47,283 nucleotides of DNA, from the IMG/VR virus record IMGVR_UViG_3300043122_000072, positions 1 to 47,283 of that record; one strand, 5' to 3'. This stretch comes from a virus. The position numbers and the translations under genes were made by a program. The notes under the pieces were generated by a model that saw nothing but the letters and a program-made list of their open reading frames with translations, was not told where the DNA came from and ran no database searches. Positions 29,696-38,042 of the stretch are shown piece after piece (within the stretch, counting starts at the first letter, position 1; every line of letters starts with the position of its first letter).

Positions 29696-31042
29696 ATGGC
29701 AGTTTATAAAAATCCGGTAGCCTATACAAATCGCGACTTGATCGCGAATGCGACCCGGCAAATCGGCCAGATGTTTGCGCCACCCAGCCCGCAAGACGTA
29801 TACGCTTACGCCAAGGCCGGGGGCGAGCAACAGAAAACGCAGCAGCTTGCTGATCTGTACGGCTACGCCAGCAACCCGGAGTTTGATCAGTCGCAGTTCG
29901 ATCGGCTAGGGCAGGCCTCGGGCCAGTGGACGCCAACGCAAGGCTACTATGGCGTTGATGCGCGACAGGGGACGTCGCTTGCCAATAACAAGCTCGATAA
30001 TGAAACATCCCTCGCCAATAACCGCCTTGATAACCAGACTGATCTGGCCAAGTTTTACGACGCGCCTCAGTCAGTCGGCAAGAACGAAACGCTATACACC
30101 ACGCCGAACTATCAGGCCGTCACGGGGATGGCCCCTTCACTGGCGGGCATGTATACCGTCGGAAAGGACGAAACCGCCGTTATGCCGGGCGGCGAAGTGC
30201 GGACGGGCGTTCGAAGCCCGCTGACGGACAGCCAGCTTAAAGCTCAGGTTTTAGCCGGTATGGACCCCTCGCTACAGCAAGCCGCGGCCTTTGGCAGCAC
30301 GCCGGTTGAAAACGTGCGCGGTGCAGATGGCGTGACGACCATAATGTCGCGCCCCGACGCGCTGCAAGCAGGGCCTGGTGCCATATCTTACAACGCCAGC
30401 CTGCAAGGCGGCGCCTCTGATACTGGGCTCGCACCGACAAAAACCAACATCACGGACGCCAACAAACGCGATGCGGAATTGGCCGGGGCCGCCGTTATGC
30501 TTGACAGTTTTGAAAAGCTCCTTACCGAAAACCCAGGCGTCATCGGCGCGGCAGGCAAAGTCCGTGGCATGGCCCAGAACGCTATTCAGACCGTGTCCGA
30601 GTTGGCGCAGGCTTTCGGTGGGCGCAATCCCGAGCTTAACCAGCTCGCAACCGATATCAATCAAGGCATGCAAGGTATCGCGCCTGAGTATTTTGACGAG
30701 AACATACCCAAAGCGCAGAAGATGATGCTCGATCTGGCGTATGTCAACGCGCGCATGGCTAACCCGACCGGCGAAGTCAGCCGCCAGGCGCTCGAACGCT
30801 CGATCGAAAGCCTCGGCGGGGGCTCGATGCTTTCCAATAACGCTTCGGTACTGGCAGCCATCCGCACCATGCGGCAAGGGCTTAACGCACAGGGCGTATC
30901 GATTGACCGACTGCGCAATCCGCAAGCTACCGCGCCCCAGCAAACCGACCCGCAGGCGGGCGCTACCGGCGCGCCGGAAAATGTTGACCCTAATGTGTGG
31001 CAGTATATGACACCAGAGGAGCGCGCGCTGTGGCAGAATTGA
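29696..31042 (+). CDS. Internal virion/ejection protein (448 aa)
   Basis: The start at 29696 (MAVYKNPVAYTNRDLIANAT) follows GAGGCG and the previous stop by one base. Two short repeats, TSLANNKLDNETSLANNRLD, occur near residue 100, and the C-terminal 200 residues are helical (LDSFEKLLTENPGVIGAAGK, ALERSIESLGGGSMLSNNAS), ending in a Pro/Gln-rich tail with DPNVWQYMTPEERALWQN. It is probably an ejected core protein; no lytic domain is visible. Confidence 0.7.
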   Translation: MAVYKNPVAYTNRDLIANATRQIGQMFAPPSPQDVYAYAKAGGEQQKTQQLADLYGYASNPEFDQSQFDRLGQASGQWTPTQGYYGVDARQGTSLANNKLDNETSLANNRLDNQTDLAKFYDAPQSVGKNETLYTTPNYQAVTGMAPSLAGMYTVGKDETAVMPGGEVRTGVRSPLTDSQLKAQVLAGMDPSLQQAAAFGSTPVENVRGADGVTTIMSRPDALQAGPGAISYNASLQGGASDTGLAPTKTNITDANKRDAELAGAAVMLDSFEKLLTENPGVIGAAGKVRGMAQNAIQTVSELAQAFGGRNPELNQLATDINQGMQGIAPEYFDENIPKAQKMMLDLAYVNARMANPTGEVSRQALERSIESLGGGSMLSNNASVLAAIRTMRQGLNAQGVSIDRLRNPQATAPQQTDPQAGATGAPENVDPNVWQYMTPEERALWQN

Positions 31043-33879
31043 CATTAGAGCAACGCAAAGCTATCGCCTTAGCCAGTGCGCGCGCGCGAGCTGCGCAAGC
31101 CAGCGCGGCGGCACCGCAACCTGAAATGTTGGCTCCGGCTCCGGCCAGCGATGTGCCTCAGCCGAACGCGCCAGCGCCTACCGAAGATCAAAGCTTGATT
31201 GATCAAATCATGAACACCGGGGCCGCATATCTGACGCAGGCTGGCGTCGGCGCGCGCAGAGGTGTGTCGGCTCTTGCGGGCGCACCGGCTGATTTAGTTA
31301 ACATTGCGCCGATGCTGGCAAATGTTATACCAGGTGTTGAAGGCGTTGGGCCTATGTCAAATAACCCGGTAGGCGGTTCGCAGTTCTTTGACACCATACT
31401 GTCAAGCCCCCAGCGCCTCGCGCAGCAGGTCGCCGGGCTGCCCATAGGCGATCCTGAGCCGCAAGGCGCAGGCCAGCGATTAACACGGCGTGTCGGGGAA
31501 GAGCTGGGAGCAGCGGCCATTCCTGCCGCAGGAGCATTGGCAAAAGCCGCCCGCGTCGGCGTGGAGGGCGCTCGCGAATTGGGCCCATTGGCGCGCGCTT
31601 TTGTTGAACCTGCCGCCGTCAATCCGCGCAAATTCATGACGCAGGAGGTAGCAGCAGCGGGCTCGGCGGGCGCCGGCGCAGGCGTGGCTCGTGAAATCGC
31701 GCGTCCGGCAGGGTATGAAGATGGTAGCACGGGCAGCAATGTGGCTGATCTTGTCGGCCAGATACTCGGCGCCGCTGTACCATCGTTAGCGGGTGCTGTC
31801 GGTGGTGCGGCCAGCACTACGGCATCCGCCCTGATCGGTAACACCAAGCGCGCTGATAATATCGCCCGCGATGTTGCTACGGAAACAATCGTCAATAACA
31901 TGCGCGACGTCCCCACAACGCGCGACGGAATACCGGACACCTCGGCAATAGCTGATCTGGTAACTCGAAACGCTGTTCCTGATCAATCAGTTGTACCGGG
32001 TCTGCAATACAGCCTATCAGACGTCATTCGTGACCCCGGCGTGCAGGCGTTGGAGTATGGTCGTTCGCAATCGTCATCGCCAAGTGCTGGCCGGTATGTT
32101 CAGCGCCGCGCGGACAACGCCGAGGCTGTTGACCAGGCTATGGGCGAGATTGCCCCGACAGGTAATCCCGGCGCGCTGCGCAGCGATCTTATGAACAAAC
32201 GCGACGCAGCGCTTAACACCGCTTCGCGTGAAACGGATGTTGCGCAGCAAGGCTTTGATAATAGCACGCGCGGGCTACAGCCCTTGCTTACGGCAGATGC
32301 CCGTGGGTCCGAACTGCGATTTGCGCTACAAGACGCGTCGGATACGGCGAAATCAATAGCGTCAGACTTGTGGCGCCCGCTGAATAACGCTAACGCACCG
32401 GTACCAACTCGCGCCGCGCAGGACGCGTTTGATGACATCGACGGGAGCCTGAGCCTTTCGGAATACACATACGGGCGGCCTGGCGCAGCGGATATACCGG
32501 CCAAGCTGGCTGATCAGTCCGATAACGGTATGACAACCATGCGGGAACTGGCAGGACTACGCAGCGCTCTCACGTCAGCCGAAAGGCAGGCCGCAAATGC
32601 CGGCGACCCTAACGCCGCTCGTATCGCGCGCATGTATCGCGATCGGCTTGACACGGTTATGGAGGCTAATATTCCGACGGCGCTCCGCGATCAATACGCA
32701 AAGGCGCGGACCGCAACGCGCGATTACAAAGACAGGTTCACACGTTCTCAGACCGAGGTCGGACGCGCTCTGGCTAAACGTGACGGTAGCTATCGCACGC
32801 CGGACAGCTCGTTGCCTGGGAAGTTTGTGCAGGAAGACGAGGGTAATATCGCCAGTTTCCAGGCGCTCATGCGTGAAACCGGCAACGACGCCCGCACGCG
32901 CGGCGCTGTGCGCGACCAGATGCTTTCCGATATAAGCAAACGTGATCTGATTAATAAGCCGGATCAGCTTGACGCATATCTTGGCCGGTATAAAACCGTG
33001 CTCGACGAGTTCCCTGATCTGCGCAACGAGCTGACAGACGCGGGGACGGCACGGCGTAATTTGGCCGACTATCAGGCCAAAGAGGCAGACCTGCAAAACC
33101 TCGTAGGCCCGAATGGCAAAGGTGCAGTCGCCGAATACCTTAAATTCGGCGGCGACCAAGCAGAACGGGCGTTGAAAGCCGCCACGTCTACGAAAGACCC
33201 AGGTAAGGCGACGGACGACATCCTTAACTTCGTCAATAACAACCCCGATGCTGTAGAAGGCGCGCGCCGCGTCATGTGGGAGCGTCTCGCCAAAGAGGCG
33301 ACGTACAAAGGAAAGGACGCGCAGCTTTCGAGCGGCGGAAACCCGTGGTCAGGCCCGGCATTGGCTAAGTTCATGTCCGATCCCGGTAACGCAGCGGTAT
33401 TGAAACGGTTATACCGCGATGACCCGGAGCAGCTTAAGCGGATCGCCAGCATCGCCGAGATCATGCGTACGGTTGATACGCGGGGTGGCGGCAAGGCCTC
33501 TGCGTCGTCTGGCACAGCCCAGGGCATGATGGCGAACGCCCCCACATATGAAAGCGTTATGTCACGGGTGTACAACGTCGAACGTGGGGTCGTGAGCCCT
33601 GTATTCGCGGCGACAAACCTTATTGGCATATGGGCCCGCAAAGCAGTCGCGGCTCAGCAAAAGCAGGCCGTGAATAACATCATCGACGAAGCTCTTCTCA
33701 ATCCGAAGTTTGCGGCGATGCTGCTAAAAGAGAACAACCCGGCTAACCGGGCTGCTATGCGACGCATGGGCGCTGGGTGGAAGGCGGGCGTGGTCAACAC
33801 TCTGGTTGACATACTGGAGGAAGAAGCCGGGGTCGATAAGGACGCGGGCCTCAAAAAATCGATCATGGGCGAAAAATAA
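31030..33879 (+). CDS. Large internal virion/ejection protein (949 aa)
   Basis: GTG 31030 (MAELTLEQRKAIALASARAR) has GAGGAG nine bases upstream and overlaps the previous stop by 13 bases. Long helical, Ala/Arg-rich; after residue about 80 comes a hydrophobic Gly/Ala region (GVGARRGVSALAGAPADLVN, IAPMLANVIPGV) that could insert in membranes, and a central coiled part (AARIARMYRDRLDTVMEANI). It is the largest virion protein here, in the place of T7 gp15/gp16 or P22 gp16/gp20-like ejection proteins. No transglycosylase or polymerase motif is seen. Confidence 0.75.
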   Translation: MAELTLEQRKAIALASARARAAQASAAAPQPEMLAPAPASDVPQPNAPAPTEDQSLIDQIMNTGAAYLTQAGVGARRGVSALAGAPADLVNIAPMLANVIPGVEGVGPMSNNPVGGSQFFDTILSSPQRLAQQVAGLPIGDPEPQGAGQRLTRRVGEELGAAAIPAAGALAKAARVGVEGARELGPLARAFVEPAAVNPRKFMTQEVAAAGSAGAGAGVAREIARPAGYEDGSTGSNVADLVGQILGAAVPSLAGAVGGAASTTASALIGNTKRADNIARDVATETIVNNMRDVPTTRDGIPDTSAIADLVTRNAVPDQSVVPGLQYSLSDVIRDPGVQALEYGRSQSSSPSAGRYVQRRADNAEAVDQAMGEIAPTGNPGALRSDLMNKRDAALNTASRETDVAQQGFDNSTRGLQPLLTADARGSELRFALQDASDTAKSIASDLWRPLNNANAPVPTRAAQDAFDDIDGSLSLSEYTYGRPGAADIPAKLADQSDNGMTTMRELAGLRSALTSAERQAANAGDPNAARIARMYRDRLDTVMEANIPTALRDQYAKARTATRDYKDRFTRSQTEVGRALAKRDGSYRTPDSSLPGKFVQEDEGNIASFQALMRETGNDARTRGAVRDQMLSDISKRDLINKPDQLDAYLGRYKTVLDEFPDLRNELTDAGTARRNLADYQAKEADLQNLVGPNGKGAVAEYLKFGGDQAERALKAATSTKDPGKATDDILNFVNNNPDAVEGARRVMWERLAKEATYKGKDAQLSSGGNPWSGPALAKFMSDPGNAAVLKRLYRDDPEQLKRIASIAEIMRTVDTRGGGKASASSGTAQGMMANAPTYESVMSRVYNVERGVVSPVFAATNLIGIWARKAVAAQQKQAVNNIIDEALLNPKFAAMLLKENNPANRAAMRRMGAGWKAGVVNTLVDILEEEAGVDKDAGLKKSIMGEK

Positions 33880-33896
33880 CGCCGAACGAGTGCGTA

Positions 33897-34064
33897 TCAG
33901 TCCTCCATAACCGTTTGGGTTTCCGTGTCCACGATCTGATACCAGTCGAAGCCGTTTGGTATCAGCTTACGTGCCTCGTCCACGGTATCGGCGCCGCCGT
34001 TGAAATCGTTCCACCCACCTCCTGGGTAATACGTGTCGCCGGAAAAAGCGAGATAGCGTTTCAT
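33897..34064 (-). CDS. Small phage protein (55 aa), YLAFSGDTYYPGGGWNDF type
   Basis: The start at 34064 (MKRYLAFSGDTYYPGGGWND) follows GGAGAACTATC. YLAFSGDTYYPGGGWNDF followed by a D-T-V-D-E-A helix and FDWYQIVDTETQ is a recurring small phage protein of unknown function. It is the last gene of the integrase operon and overlaps the preceding gene by four bases. Confidence 0.7.
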   Translation of the reverse strand: MKRYLAFSGDTYYPGGGWNDFNGGADTVDEARKLIPNGFDWYQIVDTETQTVMED

Positions 34065-34477
34065 GATAGTTCTCCGATTTGCGCCAGCGCGTGCTCTGTG
34101 GCGGCTAAGCATTGCTTAGCATGTTTTAATCTAAGCTCCGCAAATCCGACATGCCTACGTTTCCGGGCGGCCAAGTCCGCAAGCGCCAGCTCCTTAGTAG
34201 GAACGGCTTGCTGGCGCACCGCCGACCCTAGTACGAAAAACTCGCGCCCAAATCCCGCTCTTAACTTCACCCCTTTGGGTGTAACTTTGGTCACTACGTA
34301 GGGTGTAAGCTCTATGGCTAAGTGCAACCACCCCGCGCAGAACTCATCGAACGGGTCATAGTAGGCGTAACGCTTATCGTCAGCGCGCCACCAAATGTCC
34401 TCGGCGCTCACGTCCCCCGGGACGCTGCGCGTGTTTAGCCGAAAACCGCCGCCTGCGAAGTAAAAACCGTCTTTCAT
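34061..34477 (-). CDS. Hypothetical phage protein (138 aa)
   Basis: ATG at 34477 starts within the repeated ELELTK junction. The protein (FYFAGGGFRLNTRSVPGDVS, EDIWWRADDKRYAYYDPFDE) is aromatic-rich at the N-terminus and has a basic helical end (ADLAARKRRHVGFAELRLKH). No family recognised. Confidence 0.65.
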   Translation of the reverse strand: MKDGFYFAGGGFRLNTRSVPGDVSAEDIWWRADDKRYAYYDPFDEFCAGWLHLAIELTPYVVTKVTPKGVKLRAGFGREFFVLGSAVRQQAVPTKELALADLAARKRRHVGFAELRLKHAKQCLAATEHALAQIGELS

Positions 34478-34494
34478 TTCGTTAACTCCAGTTC
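34474..34494 (-). repeat. Junction cassette ELELTK, copies at 34474-34494 and 34776-34796
   Basis: Twenty-one identical bases in both places encode the C-terminal ELELTK of the upstream gene, supply GGAG and start the next gene with an ATGA overlap (minus strand). Confidence 0.95.
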
Positions 34495-34779
34495 TTCCAG
34501 ACGCACGCGGATGGCGTGCAGCACCATACGTTGCTCTAGGCTAAACCCGGCGGCATCTATAGCCGTCCCTAGGTCTATTTCGGCAGCCTCTTGGGCGCAC
34601 TCAGTTGCTATTCTAACTTCACGTTCTCTATCCAAAGTGATGCGCGCCGCACGGGCTGAGCACCTGGTCATATGGGCGCCGAGGTTCTGCCTGTCAGTTT
34701 TTGTCCCGGACCAAGGTATGCGCGTCCCGCAATCCGCGCAGGTTTTATAGCCATTCGGCCAAATGTCAGCGCTTGTCAT
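34474..34779 (-). CDS. Small zinc-finger protein (101 aa)
   Basis: I prefer the start at 34779 (MTSADIWPNGYKTCADCGTR), which lies behind GGAG in the coupling cassette; the longer frame to 34842 lies within the integrase gene. CADC at residues 14-17 with HMTRC about 20 residues later makes a C2HC-like finger. The C-terminal half is helical and ends LEELELTK, the same end as the integrase. Being coupled to the integrase, it might be an excisionase-type or accessory factor; that is inference from place only. Confidence 0.6.
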   Translation of the reverse strand: MTSADIWPNGYKTCADCGTRIPWSGTKTDRQNLGAHMTRCSARAARITLDREREVRIATECAQEAAEIDLGTAIDAAGFSLEQRMVLHAIRVRLEELELTK

Positions 34780-35825
34780 TTCGTTAACTCCAGTTCGCTG
34801 TTTGAGATCATGTTCACGCCCGGTATCATATCTTCCGGGCAATGCTTGGCGTACACTTTTTCCACCATGAGCAGCGAGTTACCAAGAACCTTGGCGACAA
34901 GCCATAGTGGCACACCTCTGCGGGCCATTTGGGTAGCTGCGGTGTGCCGTAAAACGTGCGGCGTCACACGCGGCACACCGGCCCGTTGTGCCAGCCAGAC
35001 AACCGCGTGATAGGCGCCGCTGTCATCGTCAAGCACGTAGTTACTGACGCGCTCCGCAAATGCGCGCTCCAGCACAGGCAACAGCGTGTCTGATATTGGC
35101 ACGACGGCGCGACGTTTCTTGGTTACAGCGCGCCCGGGTACGTTAAGGTCAATGACGCGTGTTTCAAAATCCACCCGGCCCCACGTCAACTCTTGCACCG
35201 CTGAGGCGCGTCCGGCTGTCTCCAGCGCAAGCCATAAGAAGCGCTCGACGCGAGACAAACGCCCACCCGGGCGGTTCTTGGCGGCTTCGGAAAACAACTG
35301 TTGTAGTTCTTCTGTCCGCAGCCACCGGTCACGAGGGGCGCTGTCTTTCGGCAAATCAAACATTGGAAGCAAAGCAGGGTCGAGCAGTTTTCTCTTGCGA
35401 TCTGCGCACCACGACAGGCAAGCGCGCATTGCGACAAGCTCGCGCCGTATGGTGCCGTCTTTTGACGGTCGGCCTATCTGACCGACACGCCGCCGTGACA
35501 CGTATGTCTCTACCGCCGCATCGTTGATGGCCGAGACATACCTGTCACCAAAATACGGCCTAAGGTTTTTCCAGCTCATTTCCGCAGTCCGCGCCGATAC
35601 GCTATTGATAAGTACGTGGCGTTCGTAATAAGCAGACCAGCACTGGGAGACTGTACGATCCACCGCGACAGCGACGGATTGCTCTGCCAGCAACCATTGG
35701 GCGAGAAACGCTTTAGCGCCGATCATGTCACTCGCGCCTGTGCTGACGCGCTTACTACGGCGGCCATCCGTCCAGTGGATGTAGTAGCGTCCGTTGCTGG
35801 CTTTTTTGAGCGTAGGTGCTGACAT
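34776..35825 (-). CDS. int: Tyrosine recombinase / phage integrase
   Basis: A 349-residue protein with a compact N-terminal DNA-binding part (LKKASNGRYYIHWTDGRRSK), a core-binding domain (TVSQCWSAYYERHVLINSVS) and the catalytic domain: Arg in ETAGRASAVQELTWG (about residue 206), Lys/Arg in AVTKKRRAVVPIS, HVLRHTAATQMAR (about 291-303), and the nucleophile Tyr in MVEKVYAKHCPEDM (about 325). It inserts the phage into the host chromosome, so the phage is temperate. It is followed by two coupled small genes, and its promoter (35847-35875) carries the phage-wide operator. Confidence 0.93.
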   Translation of the reverse strand: MSAPTLKKASNGRYYIHWTDGRRSKRVSTGASDMIGAKAFLAQWLLAEQSVAVAVDRTVSQCWSAYYERHVLINSVSARTAEMSWKNLRPYFGDRYVSAINDAAVETYVSRRRVGQIGRPSKDGTIRRELVAMRACLSWCADRKRKLLDPALLPMFDLPKDSAPRDRWLRTEELQQLFSEAAKNRPGGRLSRVERFLWLALETAGRASAVQELTWGRVDFETRVIDLNVPGRAVTKKRRAVVPISDTLLPVLERAFAERVSNYVLDDDSGAYHAVVWLAQRAGVPRVTPHVLRHTAATQMARRGVPLWLVAKVLGNSLLMVEKVYAKHCPEDMIPGVNMISNSELELTK

Positions 35826-35846
35826 TTTGAAAACTCCCGTTTTGGA

Positions 35847-35875
35847 GGTGTATGCCAGATGTAGGCTGATGTTAT
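35847..35875 (-). promoter_or_regulatory. Integrase promoter with AGCCTACA spacer
   Basis: On the minus strand ATAACA, spacer TCAGCCTACATCTGGCA, TACACC; same spacer length and core as the promoters at 229-257 and 11046-11074, with a weaker -35 box, so the gene may need release or activation. Confidence 0.65.
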
Positions 35876-35887
35876 ACTGAAGTCAAG

Positions 35888-35937
35888 ACATTTTGTACGA
35901 AATTGTGGTTGACTAAACCAGACAAAATGTATACCTA
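35888..35937 (+). promoter_or_regulatory. Rightward early promoter with inverted ACAAAATGT operators
   Basis: TTGACT (35909-35914), 17 bases, TACCTA (35932-35937). ACATTTTGT at 35889-35897 and ACAAAATGT at 35922-35930 are exact inverted copies flanking the -35 box. Together with the integrase promoter this 158-bp divergent region is the likely lysis-lysogeny switch. Confidence 0.65.
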
Positions 35938-35983
35938 TATGCCTATTACACCGTTTGACGCTAACCGCTGTGAGGTGCAGCCT

Positions 35984-36205
35984 ATGAAATTCAATGTGAC
36001 ACGGTTTCTTAGGGACAAGTTTAACAACCCCGCGGGCCTAGTGGCGTACTTGGCAGCTTACGGAACTGTCGTTCCGGCGCAGAACGCTGAAAAGTGGTTC
36101 TACCGACAATCTGTACCGTCTGCGTGGTTGCCGATAATCCTCGCACATGTTGAACTTGAAGAGGGAGCGCCGGTAAGTCTTTCCCCTTATATGGAGGCTT
36201 GTTAA
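35984..36205 (+). CDS. Cro-like small HTH regulator
   Basis: A 73-residue protein; ATG 35984 has GAGGTG six bases upstream. FLRDKFNNPAGLVAYLAAYG, VPAQNAEKWFYRQSVPSAWL and HVELEEGAPVSLSPYM follow the short phage helix-turn-helix pattern in which VPxxWLPxxLxxxELEEGxPVSL closes the domain. As first gene of the rightward operon, divergent from the integrase, it is the best candidate to bind the operators in the divergent region. No larger CI/LexA-like repressor is found in the window. Confidence 0.72.
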   Translation: MKFNVTRFLRDKFNNPAGLVAYLAAYGTVVPAQNAEKWFYRQSVPSAWLPIILAHVELEEGAPVSLSPYMEAC

Positions 36206-36208
36206 GCT

Positions 36209-36706
36209 ATGCGTATTCTAGGCGTTGACCCCGGCGCGAAAGGCGCTATCGCGTTACTTGTGGGCGGCGTATTGGTTGAAGTGCACGATATGCCCGCGCT
36301 AAAAATACACCGCGGCAAATCTGACAAGGACGAAGTAGACGGGTATGAACTGGGGTTATTGCTCCGGGAGCTGCGCCCCGACATCGCGTTCGTCGAACAA
36401 GTGGGTGGCATGGAAGGCCAGGCGGCGGGGGCGGCGTTTAATTTCGGACGCGCCGCAGGGGCTGTCGAATACGCGCTAAAGGCGCTTGGCGTGAGGGTTG
36501 ATATGGTTTCGCCTGTCCGCTGGAAACGCGAGCTTCGCGTGACGAAAGGCAAGGACGGGAGCCTGGCAGACGCAAAACGGTTGTGGCCGCATATGGCCGC
36601 CTCGTTCCGATTTAAGAAAGACAACGACCGGGCCGAAGCCGCACTAATAGCGGAATGGGGCCGTAAATTCAAACTTGGAGAACAAACAGATGATATTTTT
36701 GAGTGA
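36209..36706 (+). CDS. RuvC-like Holliday junction resolvase
   Basis: A 165-residue protein with the RNase H-fold pattern of RuvC: MRILGVDPGAKGAIALL (Asp7), IAFVEQVGGMEGQ (Glu), SPVRWKRELRVTKGKD with basic substrate-binding residues, and KDNDRAEAALIAEWGRK with the last acidic residues. It resolves branched DNA made in replication and recombination before packaging. The C-terminus ends GEQTDDIFE, one of the I-F tails. It overlaps the next gene by 17 bases. Confidence 0.88.
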   Translation: MRILGVDPGAKGAIALLVGGVLVEVHDMPALKIHRGKSDKDEVDGYELGLLLRELRPDIAFVEQVGGMEGQAAGAAFNFGRAAGAVEYALKALGVRVDMVSPVRWKRELRVTKGKDGSLADAKRLWPHMAASFRFKKDNDRAEAALIAEWGRKFKLGEQTDDIFE

Positions 36707-37244
36707 CATCCGACTTAGCGAAATGGCGCGGGCAGTTATCGAGGGTAAATCGATGGTCCCGATGGGCTTGGATGAATGCCGGGTGTGCGATTACCTAGCC
36801 ATGCTCACGCGTGTCAAAACCGGTGTTGACTACGTCAACTTACAGCGGGAGAAAAGATTAAGCGCAGACGAAAACGCGGCGGTAATACGGGCCATTATTG
36901 CAGTAGCGCAAGGCAAAGCGGCGGGGGCTAATGCCGACGCCGACGCCGACGCCGAGCCCAACCCTGATGAAACTGTGATGACAGCCGCCAGCACGCTTGA
37001 TACTGCCTCAAGCCTTGTGGGCGGCAACCGCGCTGCGTCACACGGCGACATGACGGCCAACCACCAGAATATCGCGTCGCTGTGGGAAGCGTACCTCAAT
37101 GTCAAGATCACGCCGCACGATGTGGCACTGATGATGTGCTTGCTGAAAATCGCCCGTACAAAATCAGGTAAGACGAACCCTGACGATTATGTCGACTTGG
37201 CGGGTTACGCAGGTATTGCCGCGCAGATAAAGGGAGAAAGCTGA
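36690..37244 (+). CDS. DUF6378-like phage protein
   Basis: A 184-residue protein. ATG 36690 has GGAG nine bases upstream. After a helical N-terminal part and an Ala-Asp repeat (ANADADADAEPN, residues about 87-98), the C-terminal domain HGDMTANHQNIASLWEAYLN, VKITPHDVALMMCLLKIART, NPDDYVDLAGYAGIAAQIKG matches the DUF6378-type phage domain. The conserved H-D, N-H and D-D-Y-x-D residues could bind a metal or nucleotide, reminiscent of MazG-like helical folds, but the function is unknown. Confidence 0.8.
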   Translation: MIFLSDIRLSEMARAVIEGKSMVPMGLDECRVCDYLAMLTRVKTGVDYVNLQREKRLSADENAAVIRAIIAVAQGKAAGANADADADAEPNPDETVMTAASTLDTASSLVGGNRAASHGDMTANHQNIASLWEAYLNVKITPHDVALMMCLLKIARTKSGKTNPDDYVDLAGYAGIAAQIKGES

Positions 37245-37699
37245 TGTTCACGGGGGTTACTGGAGCCACTGAACTATTAGCGCGTATACTGCGCTGCCAG
37301 GAGCAAACTGCGAAAACGCGCGCGGCTGAATACGCTGAACCCGCCAAGCCTCTCGTTTGGCCGGAAGGTATTAACCCTTATAAGGGCGCGGTGGCGCATG
37401 TGATAGATGATCTGATGACCAACGGCGGGCAAGGCGCTATTGAAGTTATCGCTAACGGCGATAAGACCCACCCTTTTTACCCGGCGATACAATACCTGGT
37501 GGCTTTGCACGGCGCGCAAGGCGGAGCCAGTATTCAGGCTTGCCGCATGTTACCTGAGCGTTTCGATAAACTTGCATCTGTCGCGGTCCCGCACGATCTG
37601 CCCGCTGTTGTTGCGGCTGTACTACGCAATGTGTACGAAGCTGGGCGCCGTTACACGGGGCCGACGCGCGGCATAACACCTCTTATCGAAAAACCGTGA
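37244..37699 (+). CDS. Hypothetical protein (151 aa)
   Basis: The start overlaps the previous stop by one base (TGATG) and has AGGGAGAAAGC. The N-terminal ATELLARILRCQEQTAKTRA is helical. The remainder (YKGAVAHVIDDLMTNGGQGA, YPAIQYLVALHGAQGGASIQ, AVVAAVLRNVYEAGRRYTG) is Ala/Val-rich without a known motif. It ends the first early operon, just upstream of a new promoter. Confidence 0.65.
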   Translation: MFTGVTGATELLARILRCQEQTAKTRAAEYAEPAKPLVWPEGINPYKGAVAHVIDDLMTNGGQGAIEVIANGDKTHPFYPAIQYLVALHGAQGGASIQACRMLPERFDKLASVAVPHDLPAVVAAVLRNVYEAGRRYTGPTRGITPLIEKP

Positions 37700-37707
37700 A
37701 ATAACGC

Positions 37708-37750
37708 TTGACCGGCTGTATGTTTTAACGGTATACAATGACCTACAAAC
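37708..37750 (+). promoter_or_regulatory. Promoter with ACCTACAAAC at the transcription start
   Basis: TTGACC (37708-37713), 18 bases, TATACA (37732-37737), then ACCTACAAAC (37741-37750) overlapping the predicted start. Here the shared motif lies downstream of the -10 box rather than between the boxes. Confidence 0.65.
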
Positions 37751-37799
37751 GGCGACGGAAACTTACCAAGTTTGTCAAACCCCCAGAAAAGGATATATC

Positions 37800-38030
37800 A
37801 TGTCCGAGAACGTACCCAGCGCCAGCGACGAGCGTATCGTAAATAACGTTATGCGCCATACCTATCGCGTGCTCAGCGACGACGAAAAGGTCTTGATGCA
37901 AGCCATCAAGACCAAAGGTGCTGAAATGCATGACCTGCTGGATAAAGCTGGTTCCAGCCGCAAATTGGCCCTCGCGAAAACCAAAACAGAAGAGGCCGTT
38001 ATGTGGGGTGTAAAACACGTAACTGCATAA
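37800..38030 (+). CDS. Acb2/Tad1-domain-like protein (anti-CBASS/Thoeris cyclic nucleotide sponge candidate)
   Basis: A 76-residue two-helix protein: VMRHTYRVLSDDEKVLMQAI, KTKGAEMHDLLDKAGSSRKL, ALAKTKTEEAVMWGVKHVTA. The pattern YR-LSDDEK...M..IK.KG..., SR.L.LAKTK.EEAVMW.VKH.T is that of small phage proteins annotated with the Acb2/Tad1 hairpin domain. Characterised Acb2 forms hexamers that bind and sequester cyclic di- and trinucleotides and so block CBASS defence; Tad1 sequesters signals of Thoeris. Activity here is inferred from sequence pattern alone. It has its own promoter with the phage-wide operator. Confidence 0.72.
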   Translation: MSENVPSASDERIVNNVMRHTYRVLSDDEKVLMQAIKTKGAEMHDLLDKAGSSRKLALAKTKTEEAVMWGVKHVTA

Positions 38031-38042
38031 TCCGACAACCTG

